Assembly: GCF_004359215.1 (NCBI RefSeq)
Contig: NC_090623.1
Span: 1,119,260-1,151,862 of the forward strand
Length of the DNA: 32,603 nt
Source: Bremia lactucae
Lineage: Eukaryota > Oomycota > Peronosporomycetes > Peronosporales > Peronosporaceae
Direction: 5' to 3'
The notes under the pieces are model-generated. The model was not told the origin of the DNA and did not search any database. It saw only the letters and a program-made list of their open reading frames with translations. The first letter of the stretch is position 1; each line of letters starts with the position of its first letter. The position numbers were made by a program, and so were the translations under genes. Below are positions 8,594 to 18,199 of this stretch, piece after piece.

Positions 8594-10809
8594 ACACAGG
8601 TCAACAGGCTCACCTTCTGATCAATGGTCACATCCAGCCAGCAATCTGTCCGACACGCGGTGTCAAACAAGGTGACCCGCTCTCAGCATTGCTCTTTCTA
8701 ATGGTCATCGAACCATTGGGTAATCTGTTACGTCAACACGAAGAACATGGCATCTGTCTGACAGAGGATCACACAGTTCCCGGGTTGTTCTTCGCTGATG
8801 ACTCGACGTTGCTCTCTAGCTCGATACAAGGTATCCAAGCGCAACTCGAACTTGTCCAGGTGTATTGCGATGGCTCTGGTGCCAAGCTCAACTTGAGCAA
8901 GTGTACTTTGATGCTACTGCATCGGATACGTGAAGCCCCAGTTATCCCTGGCATCAAGGTACTGCAGAGAGGCGGGAATGTCAAGTTTCTCGGTCTCCTC
9001 TTCGGTTAAGACACAACGGACGATGCCATCATCGAGTTCCTGGATCGACGCTTCTATGAAGGTTTCCTGCTCTGGTTCCGTCGAGCACGAACCTTGAGAG
9101 GTCGTCTACTCATCGCGCTCACCTTGGTTCTTTCTCGGCTCTGGCACTACACGGTACATGTCCCAGTTCCTGACCGCATTGTCAAGAAGTGGCAGTCGAC
9201 ACTCAACCGATTCGTGCTCAGTCGTCGCTACGAACGCAACGCCAAGCATATCCAGTTGATCGCCAAGGAGTTCCTGTATCAACCACGCTCGGAGGGTGGA
9301 TTGCACATCCCCAGCATCGAAGCTTCACTCAAGCGTCAGAAGCTCCAACAGTTGCTCCAGTTTGTCGCTGCCTCAACCTCGACGACACGCAACTGGACCA
9401 CTGCAGGATTAACACTCCTATTGCTTGCTCTCCCAGGTTGGGGCCCATGGCAGCCACTCGACTTCCTGACGATCAGTCCGCTGCGACATGGTGCACTACT
9501 CAAGCGGTGTGTCTTGTCCCAATGGTGGTGAGTGGTGTGGTGTCTGTGGTACTCACTCAAGTGGGAAGTCACATGGCGTGATCTCAATCCTCCAGCTCGT
9601 CTCACATACCTGCTCAGACAACCGATCTGGTTCCATGGTGCGTCCGAGTTCCAGTATGTCAAGGCAACTCGAATTGACACTTCAGAAGTCCAGCGTCGTA
9701 GCTTCTGTATGGTTGCAGAGCCCCAGCGCAGTTATCGTCAACACGTCGCCAACGCTTTCCAGATAAGAAGTCTCTCTGACTTCCTATGTCCGGATGGTTC
9801 ATGGCCAAACGTCGACGCTTTTGCTCGCTATCATATCGACTACCAGTACACTGCTGTACCAGCTTACCAGCAATACAAGTGGCTCCGCGCACTCCATGTT
9901 GAAGCCACACAAGTCTTCCAGCGACTGATCGGACTGTGCGAAACCAACTCAGTAGTCCCCATTACAAACAACACGGAGATCTCTCGAGCTCCTTACGTTG
10001 GAGTGAAGGTTGGGGAACGAACACATATTGTTCCCTCGATTCCCCGATCCCAGCTGCTCGCTATCGTGTGGCAACCACCAACACCGAAGAAACCTCACCC
10101 CATCCAACTACACCACGTTCGAGCCACAGCAGATGACATCAAGAGGTTTGTGCGACTGTGCAAACATCTGAGAAAGATACTGCTACCGGTGTATGAAGAT
10201 CTCCAGTATCGACTGGCAATGCGTCTGTTGCCAGTACGATCTCGCTTCTCTTTCCTGCGAGACGCTCACCCGCAGATCATATATTGCATCCGTGATGGGT
10301 GTTCTGCAGTGGAGACAGAACAACATCTGTTCTTCGAGTGCGTATTGCCCTCTGAACTATGGCCAGTGATGTTTCGTGACTGGTCTTCGTTCTTCACCTA
10401 CGCCCCAAAGTGGATCGACATTGTACTTGGACGTCGACCCACACCAACTGACGAGTGGAAAGAACACATCGGCATGTTGGGAGACCTATGGCAGATCATG
10501 CGTGCGATCGTCCTTCACTTTGTGTGGACCGTGCGCAACGACTGTCTGTTCCGACAGCGCGCACCAACACCGTTGCTACCAGCACTCCGTGTCATCTATA
10601 CGACGTTCAGCGCTCATGTACGAGCTTCCATGCGTCGTTCTCAATCTGAAGAAGACCAAGCCTCAATCAAGTGTGTATTGAAACAACTGCGGTGTTCTCG
10701 CTCACTTGTTGGTTTTATGCAAGTCAACCCACATTTATTCGCTGCGTGGTTCCTCAAGCAACAAATGCAAGGTTGGTTGCATCGGAAGATACAAGAGGAT
10801 CGGTCGTAG
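8594..10809 (+). pseudogene. LINE-type reverse transcriptase, 5'-truncated, two in-frame stops
   Basis: A single frame runs from the gap to the TAG at 10807-10809, broken by TAA at 9007-9009 and TGA at 9529-9531, with no frameshift. Reverse transcriptase motifs are clear: RGVKQGDPLSALLF (palm, about 8656-8697) and the catalytic FADD box at 8791-8802. The C-terminal part contains a Cys/His motif (CSAVETEQHLFFEC, about 10297-10340) like the zf-RVT domain of non-LTR retrotransposons. The N-terminal part, with any endonuclease, is lost in or before the gap. No poly-A tail or target duplication was found at the 3' side. With only two nonsense codons in about 740 codons, the copy seems fairly recent, or the stops are base-call errors. 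Confidence 0.85.
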
Positions 10810-11992
10810 ATTCTCCATTATCCCTCATCGAACAACGTTAGGAATCTGTATTATAGCAGATACACTGTATAATACTCTAGCTCAATGTATACTAGCAGGC
10901 TCACAGTCATATTCTAGGTAGATTGAGAAGTCATTCCGTCTAATTCTAGTAATATAGACACTTAAACTCAGCATAATTCTTGCTATATTTATGCAAGTAA
11001 TTAGCGAGCCCTAGGAATTGGCGCAAATTCTTCACATGCCGTGAGATGGCCATTCCTTTATCGATTTTACCTTGTCTCGGTCTGCTCGTACACCACTACT
11101 CTCTAACCTTGAATAGTTAAAGAAAAAAGGTCTGCTCGTACACCATGTGTACCTACGATGCAGCCTAGCACATGTATCTCGGGGACCCCTGTGACGCACT
11201 GTTGCAAGTTGACGTACAATTGGGCGTTCTTCAAAGTCTACAACACAGCGTTTAAATGACGCTTGTGCGACTCTATTGCACTCAGCCCGTCCTCGGCCCT
11301 ATTATGCACGAATACATCGCCAAAGTAATGGGTCAGTCCCACCTAATGATAAATTATTTGTCGAACAATTTTTCCACTTTTGATGACAATTCACCCATTC
11401 GCCAATAATGATATTTAAAGGACTAAAGTGCTTGGGGATACTAAGGCGCTGCAGTCAGCACGTTAAGCTTATGATGTAAGATCCGAAATCAGCAAGCGTG
11501 TCTGCTTGTTTTGTGCGGATGTGTTGGACCAAGGTTAAGGAGCTATACGTGGACAGGCCGAATTATCTGACATTGGTGTTTATAAATCTGGGTAGCAAGG
11601 AAAAAAAAGGCACGACTTCGTTGTAATCCACCACGAGAACACCAAACGTGTCGATTGTGTCCATTCGTACCACCACGTCTCATTTGATGCATCGACACAA
11701 CTCATAGAGCTTGGCGACATCTACCCCAGCAGGAACTTAACACAGAAGCAACAAATATCCGAGACATTTGGTGCAAAAAGGGCAAATGGCTATCACGCAT
11801 CGACTTTATTGGAGAAAAACAAACCTACTTTATTAGGCCGTTAAGTTAAATTGGCACTTTAACGTTGTCTTGGTATGCTATCAAATGCAGTCATTCCAAA
11901 AGGCTTTTAAGTGGCACAACCACAAGTCGAAAAGTTGCAGCTGCCATTCCCATCACCTTTTGCAAAAAGATGCGCGCAGGAACGGCTTCTAC
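10810..11992. other. Intergenic, no gene recognised
   Basis: Nothing here can be called a gene. On the minus strand 11480-11740 reads nearly open (with two stops) and contains VPAGVDVAKLYELC and VRMDTIDTFGVLVVDYNEVV, which may be a decayed protein fragment of unknown origin. A 17-base direct repeat at 11079-11145 is listed separately. Confidence 0.4.
11079..11145. repeat. 17-bp direct repeat flanking a 33-bp A-tailed insert
   Basis: GGTCTGCTCGTACACCA occurs at 11079-11095 and again, identical, at 11129-11145. The 33 bases between them end in GTTAAAGAAAAAA. The pattern (identical flanks, A-rich 3' end) resembles a target-site duplication around a very short retroposed fragment. Confidence 0.5.
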
Positions 11993-12383
11993 CTACGTGC
12001 GCTTTGGTGCAAAACGACGCGGGGGCGGGGCACGGCTCTTCCGGGCCTCAATCGAGCGACCACGTACAATACGCTGGTGGATAGCCGCTTCCACGCAGTA
12101 GTAATTCTTAATGTAGATCTTGGGCAACGCATACGACTCGTACACGGACGCTTCCTTTAAATCACGGATAGCTGATTGGTCTACAATGTTACTGCAAAAC
12201 GTAAAAATCGAATCGTTGGCATTCAAACACAATGGCGAATTTAAAAGTGGGCACATACCGCACAACGAAGCGCTTGATAGCCTTGTCCTTTGGAATGAGC
12301 TTGGCCGTTGAGACGCAGTGGACACGCTTTACGTGGCCACGGCCCTTTTTGTTCCGTCCATGGTTGCGTCGCTTTACAGTCAT
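11993..12383 (-). CDS. RPS26: 40S ribosomal protein S26
   Basis: Two exons: 12383-12259 and 12191-11993, with a 67-bp intron (12258-12192; GTATGT donor, TTTTGCAG acceptor, phase 2). The 107-residue product is close to the usual length and matches eS26 throughout: [15 protein letters not shown] at the N-terminus, [13 protein letters not shown] across the splice, [12 protein letters not shown], and a [10 protein letters not shown] tail. eS26 sits at the mRNA exit channel of the small subunit and contacts the 18S rRNA 3' end. Family members normally bind zinc through two CxxC pairs (human C23/C26 and C74/C77). Here Cys23 and Cys74 remain, but positions 26 and 77 are Thr and Ala. The coding sequence is otherwise intact. 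Confidence 0.9.
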
Positions 12384-12632
12384 GATTCCTCGGTTCTTTT
12401 CTCCAAATTGCCTCGACTATATATGGGTTTAGGAATGATCACCGCCACCAGCTTCAGTTAAAATGTGATTGGGTGGTAATCCTTTGTTTTGAGCGAATCA
12501 GAATGTTTACTGCAGCACGTCATTTTGTTCAATCATGGTAAGTATACGCAAGATAGGGTTCTGTTGAAACGTCGAAATTGCGTTAATAATGGGACATTTA
12601 AAGGCTTACGCTTGTATTATTGCAATTACGAG

Positions 12633-13982
12633 CTACATCTTTTGTGTATACTGACGCAACTTGCGGCGTTCGCTGCCGACTTTTTTCGAACTCGCGCGCA
12701 AACGTTTCGACCGTGTCAGTTTGCTGATCATACGAGCAATCCAGTCGAAAAATCTAGCGAGTATACCTTTTCGAGGCTGCAAAGGTGGTGGTACGTGATT
12801 CCCTTTCAAAGGTGGTGGTACGTGATTCTCTTTCAAAGGTGGTGGTACGAGATTCTCTTTCGAAGAAGGTTGTACGTGATTCCCTTTTGATAACGGTGGT
12901 ACGTGATCTCCTTTTAAAGGTGGTGTATTCGGGTGAGGTTGTGCGGCTAACGGGTCCAAGAAGGGATTAAGCTGATTTGGAAACTCTTTCGAAAACTTTG
13001 CTCCGACTTGGCCCAAGAATTTTCGATTGAAATCATTCAAAGGTTCGTTCAGCAACTCGTTTGCGGCTTCATATATACATTGGTCAGGCAATGCTTCGAT
13101 AACTTCATTCAATTTCTTTCGCCAACTTCCCTGAGCAAACCCGAGCAGCATGCGAATTTGCGACACACTAATGGACTCGGCATTTTTGAGTCCGAGCACT
13201 TCGACCATCTCTTTTACCGGCGCAATAGCTGCTGCATAGAGTGGTTTCACCACTTCTGTTTGCTTGTTCTTGTAATGAATACGAATCCACTCAGGTGCAT
13301 TTATATTAAAGCGTTCCGACAGTGTGGCTATCAACTTTAGATGATCGTGTTTGTTATCAGGGTTTAAGTATTTCAGCACGGTATTCATGGGAAATTGATC
13401 GATGAAAATCATTGCACTGAGCATAACATCCTCATGTAATCTAGTTTGTGACAATAATATGGGATCAATCTCGAAGAGCTGAACAATAGAGGCCACCGAC
13501 CTCTCGTTGGAGCGCCAATATTTCAACAAGCCACTTTGAATAGTTTCGTAGATCGGTGCAAACAACAGTTGCGATACTTGTTTGTCTGTGAATCTTGCTA
13601 GCTCAGCTTCTCCGATCACTTTTATCAATTCCGTGGCTACTGCTTCCTCTGATTTGGTCCGATAGTGTATCAATTGCCCCAACTTTTTAAATTTTTTAGT
13701 CAAGGCGAAGTTCCAAGTTATGGTTTTCTTTTGGTGCGTTTGAAATTTCCGAAGGAGTTTCGTTTCTTCAGGGCGCCAGAAGCCCCAAAACCCGCGCTCT
13801 TGATCTTCGGCCTCGTTATTGATTAACGTCACATTATTGACCTTCAGTCTACTCGTAGTAACCTTCCTCGTTCTGTGAGGAGGCGCTACTTGAGGCACGT
13901 TCGAAGTGGTCGTCGTTCGAGCCGCTGCTGCTGCGAGCTGCATCGCTATAAAGAGCACCACCGTTAGGAAGCAGGGAACCAT
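12633..13982 (-). CDS. Secreted RXLR-like effector candidate with Pro-rich 9-residue repeats
   Basis: 449 residues, single exon. Residues 1-21 form a signal peptide (hydrophobic, ending AAAAA). SRLK at 44-47 followed by EAEDQERGF (EER-like, 57-65) resembles a degenerate RXLR-dEER leader. Residues 66-340 are helical, Leu/Lys-rich and unlike any family I can name. Residues 353-401 hold about five copies of a PPPLKGNHV-type unit (variants include TPPLKGDHV and QPSSKENLV). The tail (406-449) has a Trp-containing helix and dense Arg/Lys clusters (RSKRLRASSKK, SERRKLR) that could serve as a nuclear signal. Secretion and effector role are inferred from the leader; the function is unknown. It is isolated from other genes by about 250 bp on the left and more than 1 kb on the right. 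Confidence 0.7.
   Translation of the reverse strand: MVPCFLTVVLFIAMQLAAAAARTTTTSNVPQVAPPHRTRKVTTSRLKVNNVTLINNEAEDQERGFWGFWRPEETKLLRKFQTHQKKTITWNFALTKKFKKLGQLIHYRTKSEEAVATELIKVIGEAELARFTDKQVSQLLFAPIYETIQSGLLKYWRSNERSVASIVQLFEIDPILLSQTRLHEDVMLSAMIFIDQFPMNTVLKYLNPDNKHDHLKLIATLSERFNINAPEWIRIHYKNKQTEVVKPLYAAAIAPVKEMVEVLGLKNAESISVSQIRMLLGFAQGSWRKKLNEVIEALPDQCIYEAANELLNEPLNDFNRKFLGQVGAKFSKEFPNQLNPFLDPLAAQPHPNTPPLKGDHVPPLSKGNHVQPSSKENLVPPPLKENHVPPPLKGNHVPPPLQPRKGILARFFDWIARMISKLTRSKRLRASSKKVGSERRKLRQYTQKM
12780..12926 (-). repeat. 27-bp tandem repeat inside the effector gene
   Basis: About five tandem 27-base units, read on the plus strand as variants of CTTTCAAAGGTGGTGGTACGTGATTC. They keep the reading frame and encode the PPPLKGNHV-type repeats. 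The three units nearest the C-terminus are most alike and the outer two more diverged, which suggests recent expansion at one end. Confidence 0.85.
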
Positions 13983-15118
13983 TGGATTGCGGTTGACGGC
14001 TTTTATGGTGAGAAAAGGGGGTCAGACCAGGGAGAACGTGGCGTCTGTCCATGTCCAGGGCATCCACATCGCAAGATTTAGCGGTCCAATCGGAGCGCTT
14101 CGAACAGTATCCACGCCATCACAATATTGGGAAATTCTATTTTCGTGTATTGTATTCTTGTCAAGGAAAGTAATCTTGTATCTTGCGTACCTTACCGACC
14201 ATAGACTATGGTGCCGTGTCTCCTAAGCGCGGTAGTATTTCTTTCTGGCTGTACAGACAAAATTGCCTTTAAACCGCAAATTATCATTGTACCAACTTTT
14301 GTTGGTGGAGGCATTGCCAATTAGCGAGAAAAGGATGTATGAGCGTCATGCCTTTACAAAATGTCAGATAGTAAGTACGAAAACTGCGTATGCTTGGCAA
14401 CAATAAGATCAATTGAAATTGGTTCACCTATTATAGCGGTACCGGCCCCATTTCGAGGAACTTGAGACTGTTGTCGATAAAGTTGTTTCTGCTGAAGATG
14501 GTCTGTCGACGAGACGCTAAAACGTCCGTGGTATGATGATACTCTTAACTCCAAGAAAATTGCCGCAACGTTTTGCGTCTGAAAGAAGTTCCCCAGATTG
14601 GCGGAATTGTTGAAACGATTCTTTCGTGCAAGCATGTAAGCGCTACTCGTTCACATTGAAGACCAGTGTTATGGGATTGAATTGCGGCGTCATGATGAAT
14701 CAATTTTAGACGCTAGCAGATTGAATCGCTGTCGACAAAGCGTGTCTAACGCAGGCAGCCATGAAAAAGAAGCATGCGTGTAAGGACATTTTCAGACATC
14801 TAGGTGCCATTTCATCGGCCAAAATTGTTTAATATGGGAAGCCATGAAGCCATCGCGGCCAAGCACAAGCTGTGCCATTAGCGCCGTGATTTAGCGTAGT
14901 ACACTCAGTATGTCTATCTTACAAGTATTAAATTATATCTAGTCAGGTCCTTTTAAAACTCAAGCTAAATAATACCAGAAGCTATCTTTGTTTCATAACT
15001 TCTCCAATATATTTTTTATTGTTTTGCGAAATCTAAGCAAGCTAGGTCAGTGACGCAATACGCAATACTTAAAAGCCACAACCGCAGCGGCAGGCAAGTC
15101 GGCGTGCAATTGAATCCG
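13983..15118. other. Intergenic, no gene recognised
   Basis: This holds the upstream region of the effector gene and the 3' side of the hinge-protein gene. A 93-codon ATG frame on the minus strand (14635-14354) has no recognisable motif and is not called. Confidence 0.4.
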
Positions 15119-15466
15119 TTACTTCAAGTGCTTCATGATCTGTGGGACGGACTGTAAATGACAAAATATGTTAGTACCAAAAACTGAAAAAAAGTCGGTA
15201 TAGGAAAACTGTAATACAGCATACGCATTTATCGATGCAATGCAGGAAATCAAAATACTGGCCATCGCAGCCGCCGACTCCCTTGGCCTTTACACGGTCA
15301 ATGCACGCCCGGTAGGCGTTAAAAGGATGTTTGCACTTTGGCTCGCATTCCTTCCGGATCGCAGGCATCACATCCACAGGCGCTTCGTCAGACTGTAGAT
15401 TCAGGTAACGAAAATGGCAGCTTAGACAGAGCGCGGGAATACAAGAATCGATAATAACCGCACCAT
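15119..15466 (-). CDS. QCR6: Cytochrome bc1 complex hinge protein (complex III subunit 6)
   Basis: The body exon (15392-15225) encodes SDEAPVDVMPAIRKECEPKC and then GGCDGQYFDFLHCIDKC, the cysteine-rich acidic hinge signature with two disulfide pairs. A 73-bp intron (15224-15152, with TACTAAC branch-like sequence and TTTACAG acceptor) leads to the last exon (15151-15119), encoding SVPQIMKHLK and the stop. The first exon is less certain: ATG at 15466 with MVRLLSIL and a 50-bp intron (15442-15393) keeps the frame and gives 74 residues, a normal size for the family. The protein lies on the intermembrane side of mitochondrial complex III and assists electron transfer between cytochromes c1 and c. 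It is divergent from NDUFV2. Confidence 0.85.
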
Positions 15467-15674
15467 TTTTCGTTTTGCTTCTGCCGTCCAAAGGTAAACA
15501 AATGGGGAGGAATAAATGCGTTTCCAACCAAAAAAACAACAACTACTGGATTCATTTTTAATTAATGCTTTTGAATCCTAAAATTTGCGTTATTTTATGA
15601 GTCCGAAATCCAACTTTTAGGGGAAGCGCAGCCGTACGTTCGTGTAACAGCCAAAAGCTCTTCCGTCGGTAGCC
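15467..15674. promoter_or_regulatory. Shared divergent promoter region of QCR6 and NDUFV2
   Basis: Only about 208 bases separate the predicted start codons of two nuclear-encoded respiratory chain subunits transcribed in opposite directions. No exact initiator motif was identified. Joint regulation is inferred from the spacing. Confidence 0.5.
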
Positions 15675-16643
15675 ATGCTCTCTCGCACAGTGCGCTGTCT
15701 CAACGCCACACGATTCCGCCCGCAATCTGTCACAGCTGTGGGTTTCCACTCGTCCAATGCTGTAAAAAGCAGCTTTGTGCAGGTACGATAGCCCGAGAAA
15801 AGGACGTTCGAGCGCTCGTCTTTTCATACTGAATCAAATCTCTTCGTCTTGCGTCCAAACTTAGCACCGTGACACAGACGATAACAATGCCGACACGTCG
15901 TTTGATTTTACGCCTGAAAACTACGAGCGTGTGCACGCGATTTTGGATCGCTACCCGGAGAACTACAAGGCATCGGCCATTATCCCGCTGCTGGACCTGG
16001 CGCAGCGCCAACACGGTGGCTGGCTCCCTCTTGCTGCCATGAACAAAGTGGCACGAATTGTTGAAGCCAAGCCAATTCAAGTATATGAGGTTGCTACGTT
16101 CTATACGATGTTTAATCGTGAAAAGGTGGGCAAGTATTTCATCCAGCTCTGTGGAACGACACCTTGCATGATTTGCGGCTCGGAGGAGATAAAGAAGACC
16201 ATTGAAAATCACCTCGGGATTAAGGAGGGCGAAACGACTACGGATGGAAAATTCACGCTGCAAGAGGTCGAGTGCCTTGGTGCTTGTGCCAATGCCCCAA
16301 TGGTGCAAATAAATGACGATTTTTATGTAAGAAAAAGTCGGCCAGAACTTTGGTGTTTAATCAAAAATATTAATTTTTTTTTTATGCAATTTATGTATTG
16401 CAGGAAAATTTGACCCCCGAGACGACCCGGGAGCTCCTGGAAGCTTGTCGAGCAGATAAGCCGCCTCCCATGAGCAAGTGGGGCAGTCTGCCAATGAATG
16501 GTCAGCTGTCGTGTGAAGGCCCTCTGGGCAAAACGGCGCTGTTGTGGGACAAGCCACCTGGACCGGGGTTTCGAATGCGCCCGGACGACGAGCTGAAGCC
16601 GAAGGTGAACCCTAAGGACATTAAGGACGCCATGTTGTACTAA
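15675..16643 (+). CDS. NDUFV2: NADH:ubiquinone oxidoreductase 24-kDa subunit (complex I)
   Basis: Three exons: 15675-15782, 15865-16326 and 16404-16643, with introns of 82 and 77 bp, both phase 0. The predicted protein has 269 residues. Residues 1-35 are a basic, Ser-rich mitochondrial targeting sequence. [20 protein letters not shown] at 37-56 is the conserved start of the mature subunit and fixes the TTAG acceptor at 15864 in preference to the CACAG acceptor that ends at 15877, which would break the frame. [13 protein letters not shown] follows. The [2Fe-2S] cluster N1a ligands are Cys132, Cys137, Cys173 and Cys177 (CGTTPC and ECLGAC). The subunit belongs to the NADH-oxidising tip of complex I in the mitochondrial matrix. 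All key residues are present. Confidence 0.95.
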
Positions 16644-16679
16644 GCTACTTTTAATACACCAATAAAGTCGATACAAAGA

Positions 16680-17230
16680 ATGTGGCTACTGCAATTGAGG
16701 CATCAAAACTCTTTAGTTACTAAAATTAAAAATTTAAGTTTTTAGCTGGACGGTCAAAAAGTTTTTACTGTTGATTCAAATTTGCTAATTTCAAAGTAAT
16801 TTAATTATAATACTCAAACATCTTAAATAAAAACTAAAAAAACAATTTAAAATAAAACAATTATATAAGATGTGAAGAAGTTATACAAAAGTATTTCTCT
16901 AAAGTTTTGATGTTTTTTTCCTAATAGATAATAGATGTTATTTTTATCAAAAACTTTTTCTTATTCTATAGAAATAAGAATATTACCATTTTCTTAATTA
17001 AGAAAATGTTTCTTTATATAATTCATGTTTATTTATAATTTTGGTCTTTTTTAAGAAAAATATACATAGTCAATAAAAGCTAAAGAGCTTACATTCGAGG
17101 GAAATTCAGTTCTGTCAGTAGCTGCTAGCAATGGTCACTTCGACTGTGTTTAGGCTTCTTAAACTCTTTATGCCTTTTCAATATATTGAAGACATGATAG
17201 ACATCGAAAATGCTAGCGGTTCAATCCGTA
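16680..17230. other. Very AT-rich intergenic stretch
   Basis: Long A/T runs with no gene. It includes a perfect 22-bp palindrome at 16987-17008 (CATTTTCTTAATTAAGAAAATG) and a short ankyrin-like relic near 17116. It may include the polyadenylation regions of NDUFV2 and the TMEM128-like gene. Confidence 0.6.
17116..17155 (+). pseudogene. Ankyrin-repeat relic
   Basis: One frame reads LSVAASNGHFDCV and then a stop, matching the core of an ankyrin repeat (LHxAAxNGHLxCV). Stops follow quickly and nothing else of an ankyrin protein is present. It is too short for certainty. Confidence 0.3.
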
Positions 17231-17260
17231 ATTATTCAATTAAGAAAGGGATATTTGGGG

Positions 17261-17940
17261 TTATTGCATACCGGTAAGGTACGTGGAAAGGTACGAGTGC
17301 ATGAACCACAAGTAGGCACCGAGAAGCACCATTCGCTGTAGTATTGGTGGCAATATCACAAGCAGTTGCACAACGACGCCCCAGGACCACATTAGCAGGT
17401 ACGGGAACGTCAGCCATTGCCATACTGGCCACATTCCAACAGCCAAACTGCCACATTTGAAACAATAAGCCTTTCGTCTTCCAAACCTACAGTTTCAGTC
17501 CATTATGGCTAGTTTTACACTCACCAGAAGCCTGATGCTAACATCGAAGCTAGCATTCCGTGGGTTGCCGTCCGAGCACTCTCATATCGTACATGTTCTC
17601 CCAGAATCATGCTACGATATACCTCTATATAGCACGCAAACATACCCAAAAGCGTCCCGAAAAGAATCCCCAAATGCACAAAAATGCGATTGGCAGCAGG
17701 TGTATGCAATATGTCGGAGACAAAATTCGCTTCGTACAATCCCAAAGCGGCTACAACCAGGAGTGCAAAGGACCAGACCTTGTCGAATACAAAGCGCACC
17801 CAGCTTTTCATCTGCGGGCGCTGGGGCGTCGTCACTTCGGGCACCATTGGGTCTGTCTCCGTCTTCTCCATCTCATCATCGATACTCTCAGGATGTTGCC
17901 ACCGCGGTCGCCGCTCCTTGATCTCTCGCATGTGCATCAT
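17261..17940 (-). CDS. TMEM128-like four-helix membrane protein
   Basis: Two exons: 17940-17525 and 17447-17261, with a 77-bp intron (GTGAGT donor, GTGGCAG acceptor, phase 2). The product has 200 residues. The N-terminal about 65 residues are charged and cytosolic-looking (MMHMREIKERRPRW...). Four hydrophobic segments follow, at about 74-92, 105-125, 145-165 and 168-195. The third, with GMWPVWQWLTFPYLLMW, resembles the pattern of TMEM128 (ALWHVWSFFTPLLLF), and EVYRSMILGEHVRYES resembles the preceding loop. TMEM128 proteins are small ER-membrane proteins of unclear function. The start could also be the second ATG, one codon on. The gene is divergent from the mitochondrial protein gene at 18200. 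Confidence 0.65.
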
Positions 17941-18199
17941 GGGTAATTCTTGATTTTGGTGCGCGAACAATATTATTGAATGTATTGCATTACAATTCTT
18001 AAGCTTCACAAGTATTTCCACGTATACTCGATTGATTTTAAAATAATACTGTTGTGTTTTGTTACATTTTCGTACAGAGAAAACGATCGATTTAATCAGG
18101 GCCCAAATGCACGATAATCTGTACAAAGTAATATTTGAGGTCTTTAAACCAATCACATTACGATCTGAAACCAGCCACACAAAGTCGTTTCTAGCAAAG

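Noticed and set aside
12785..12970. Repeat-encoded plus-strand peptide (VVRDSLSK units)
   Set aside because: It is the antisense reading of the 27-bp repeats in the effector gene, with no start context of its own.
13849..14067. 72-codon minus-strand frame at the start of the effector gene
   Set aside because: It overlaps the signal-peptide region of the effector in another frame and its Ser-rich sequence is a shadow of that gene.
14354..14635. 93-codon minus-strand ORF
   Set aside because: ATG present but no motif, no signal peptide, no splice context and no compositional support.
15931..16413. 160-residue ORF read through the second NDUFV2 intron
   Set aside because: It is the middle exon of NDUFV2 plus intron sequence; GTAAGA at 16327 and TTGCAG at 16403 mark the real splice sites.
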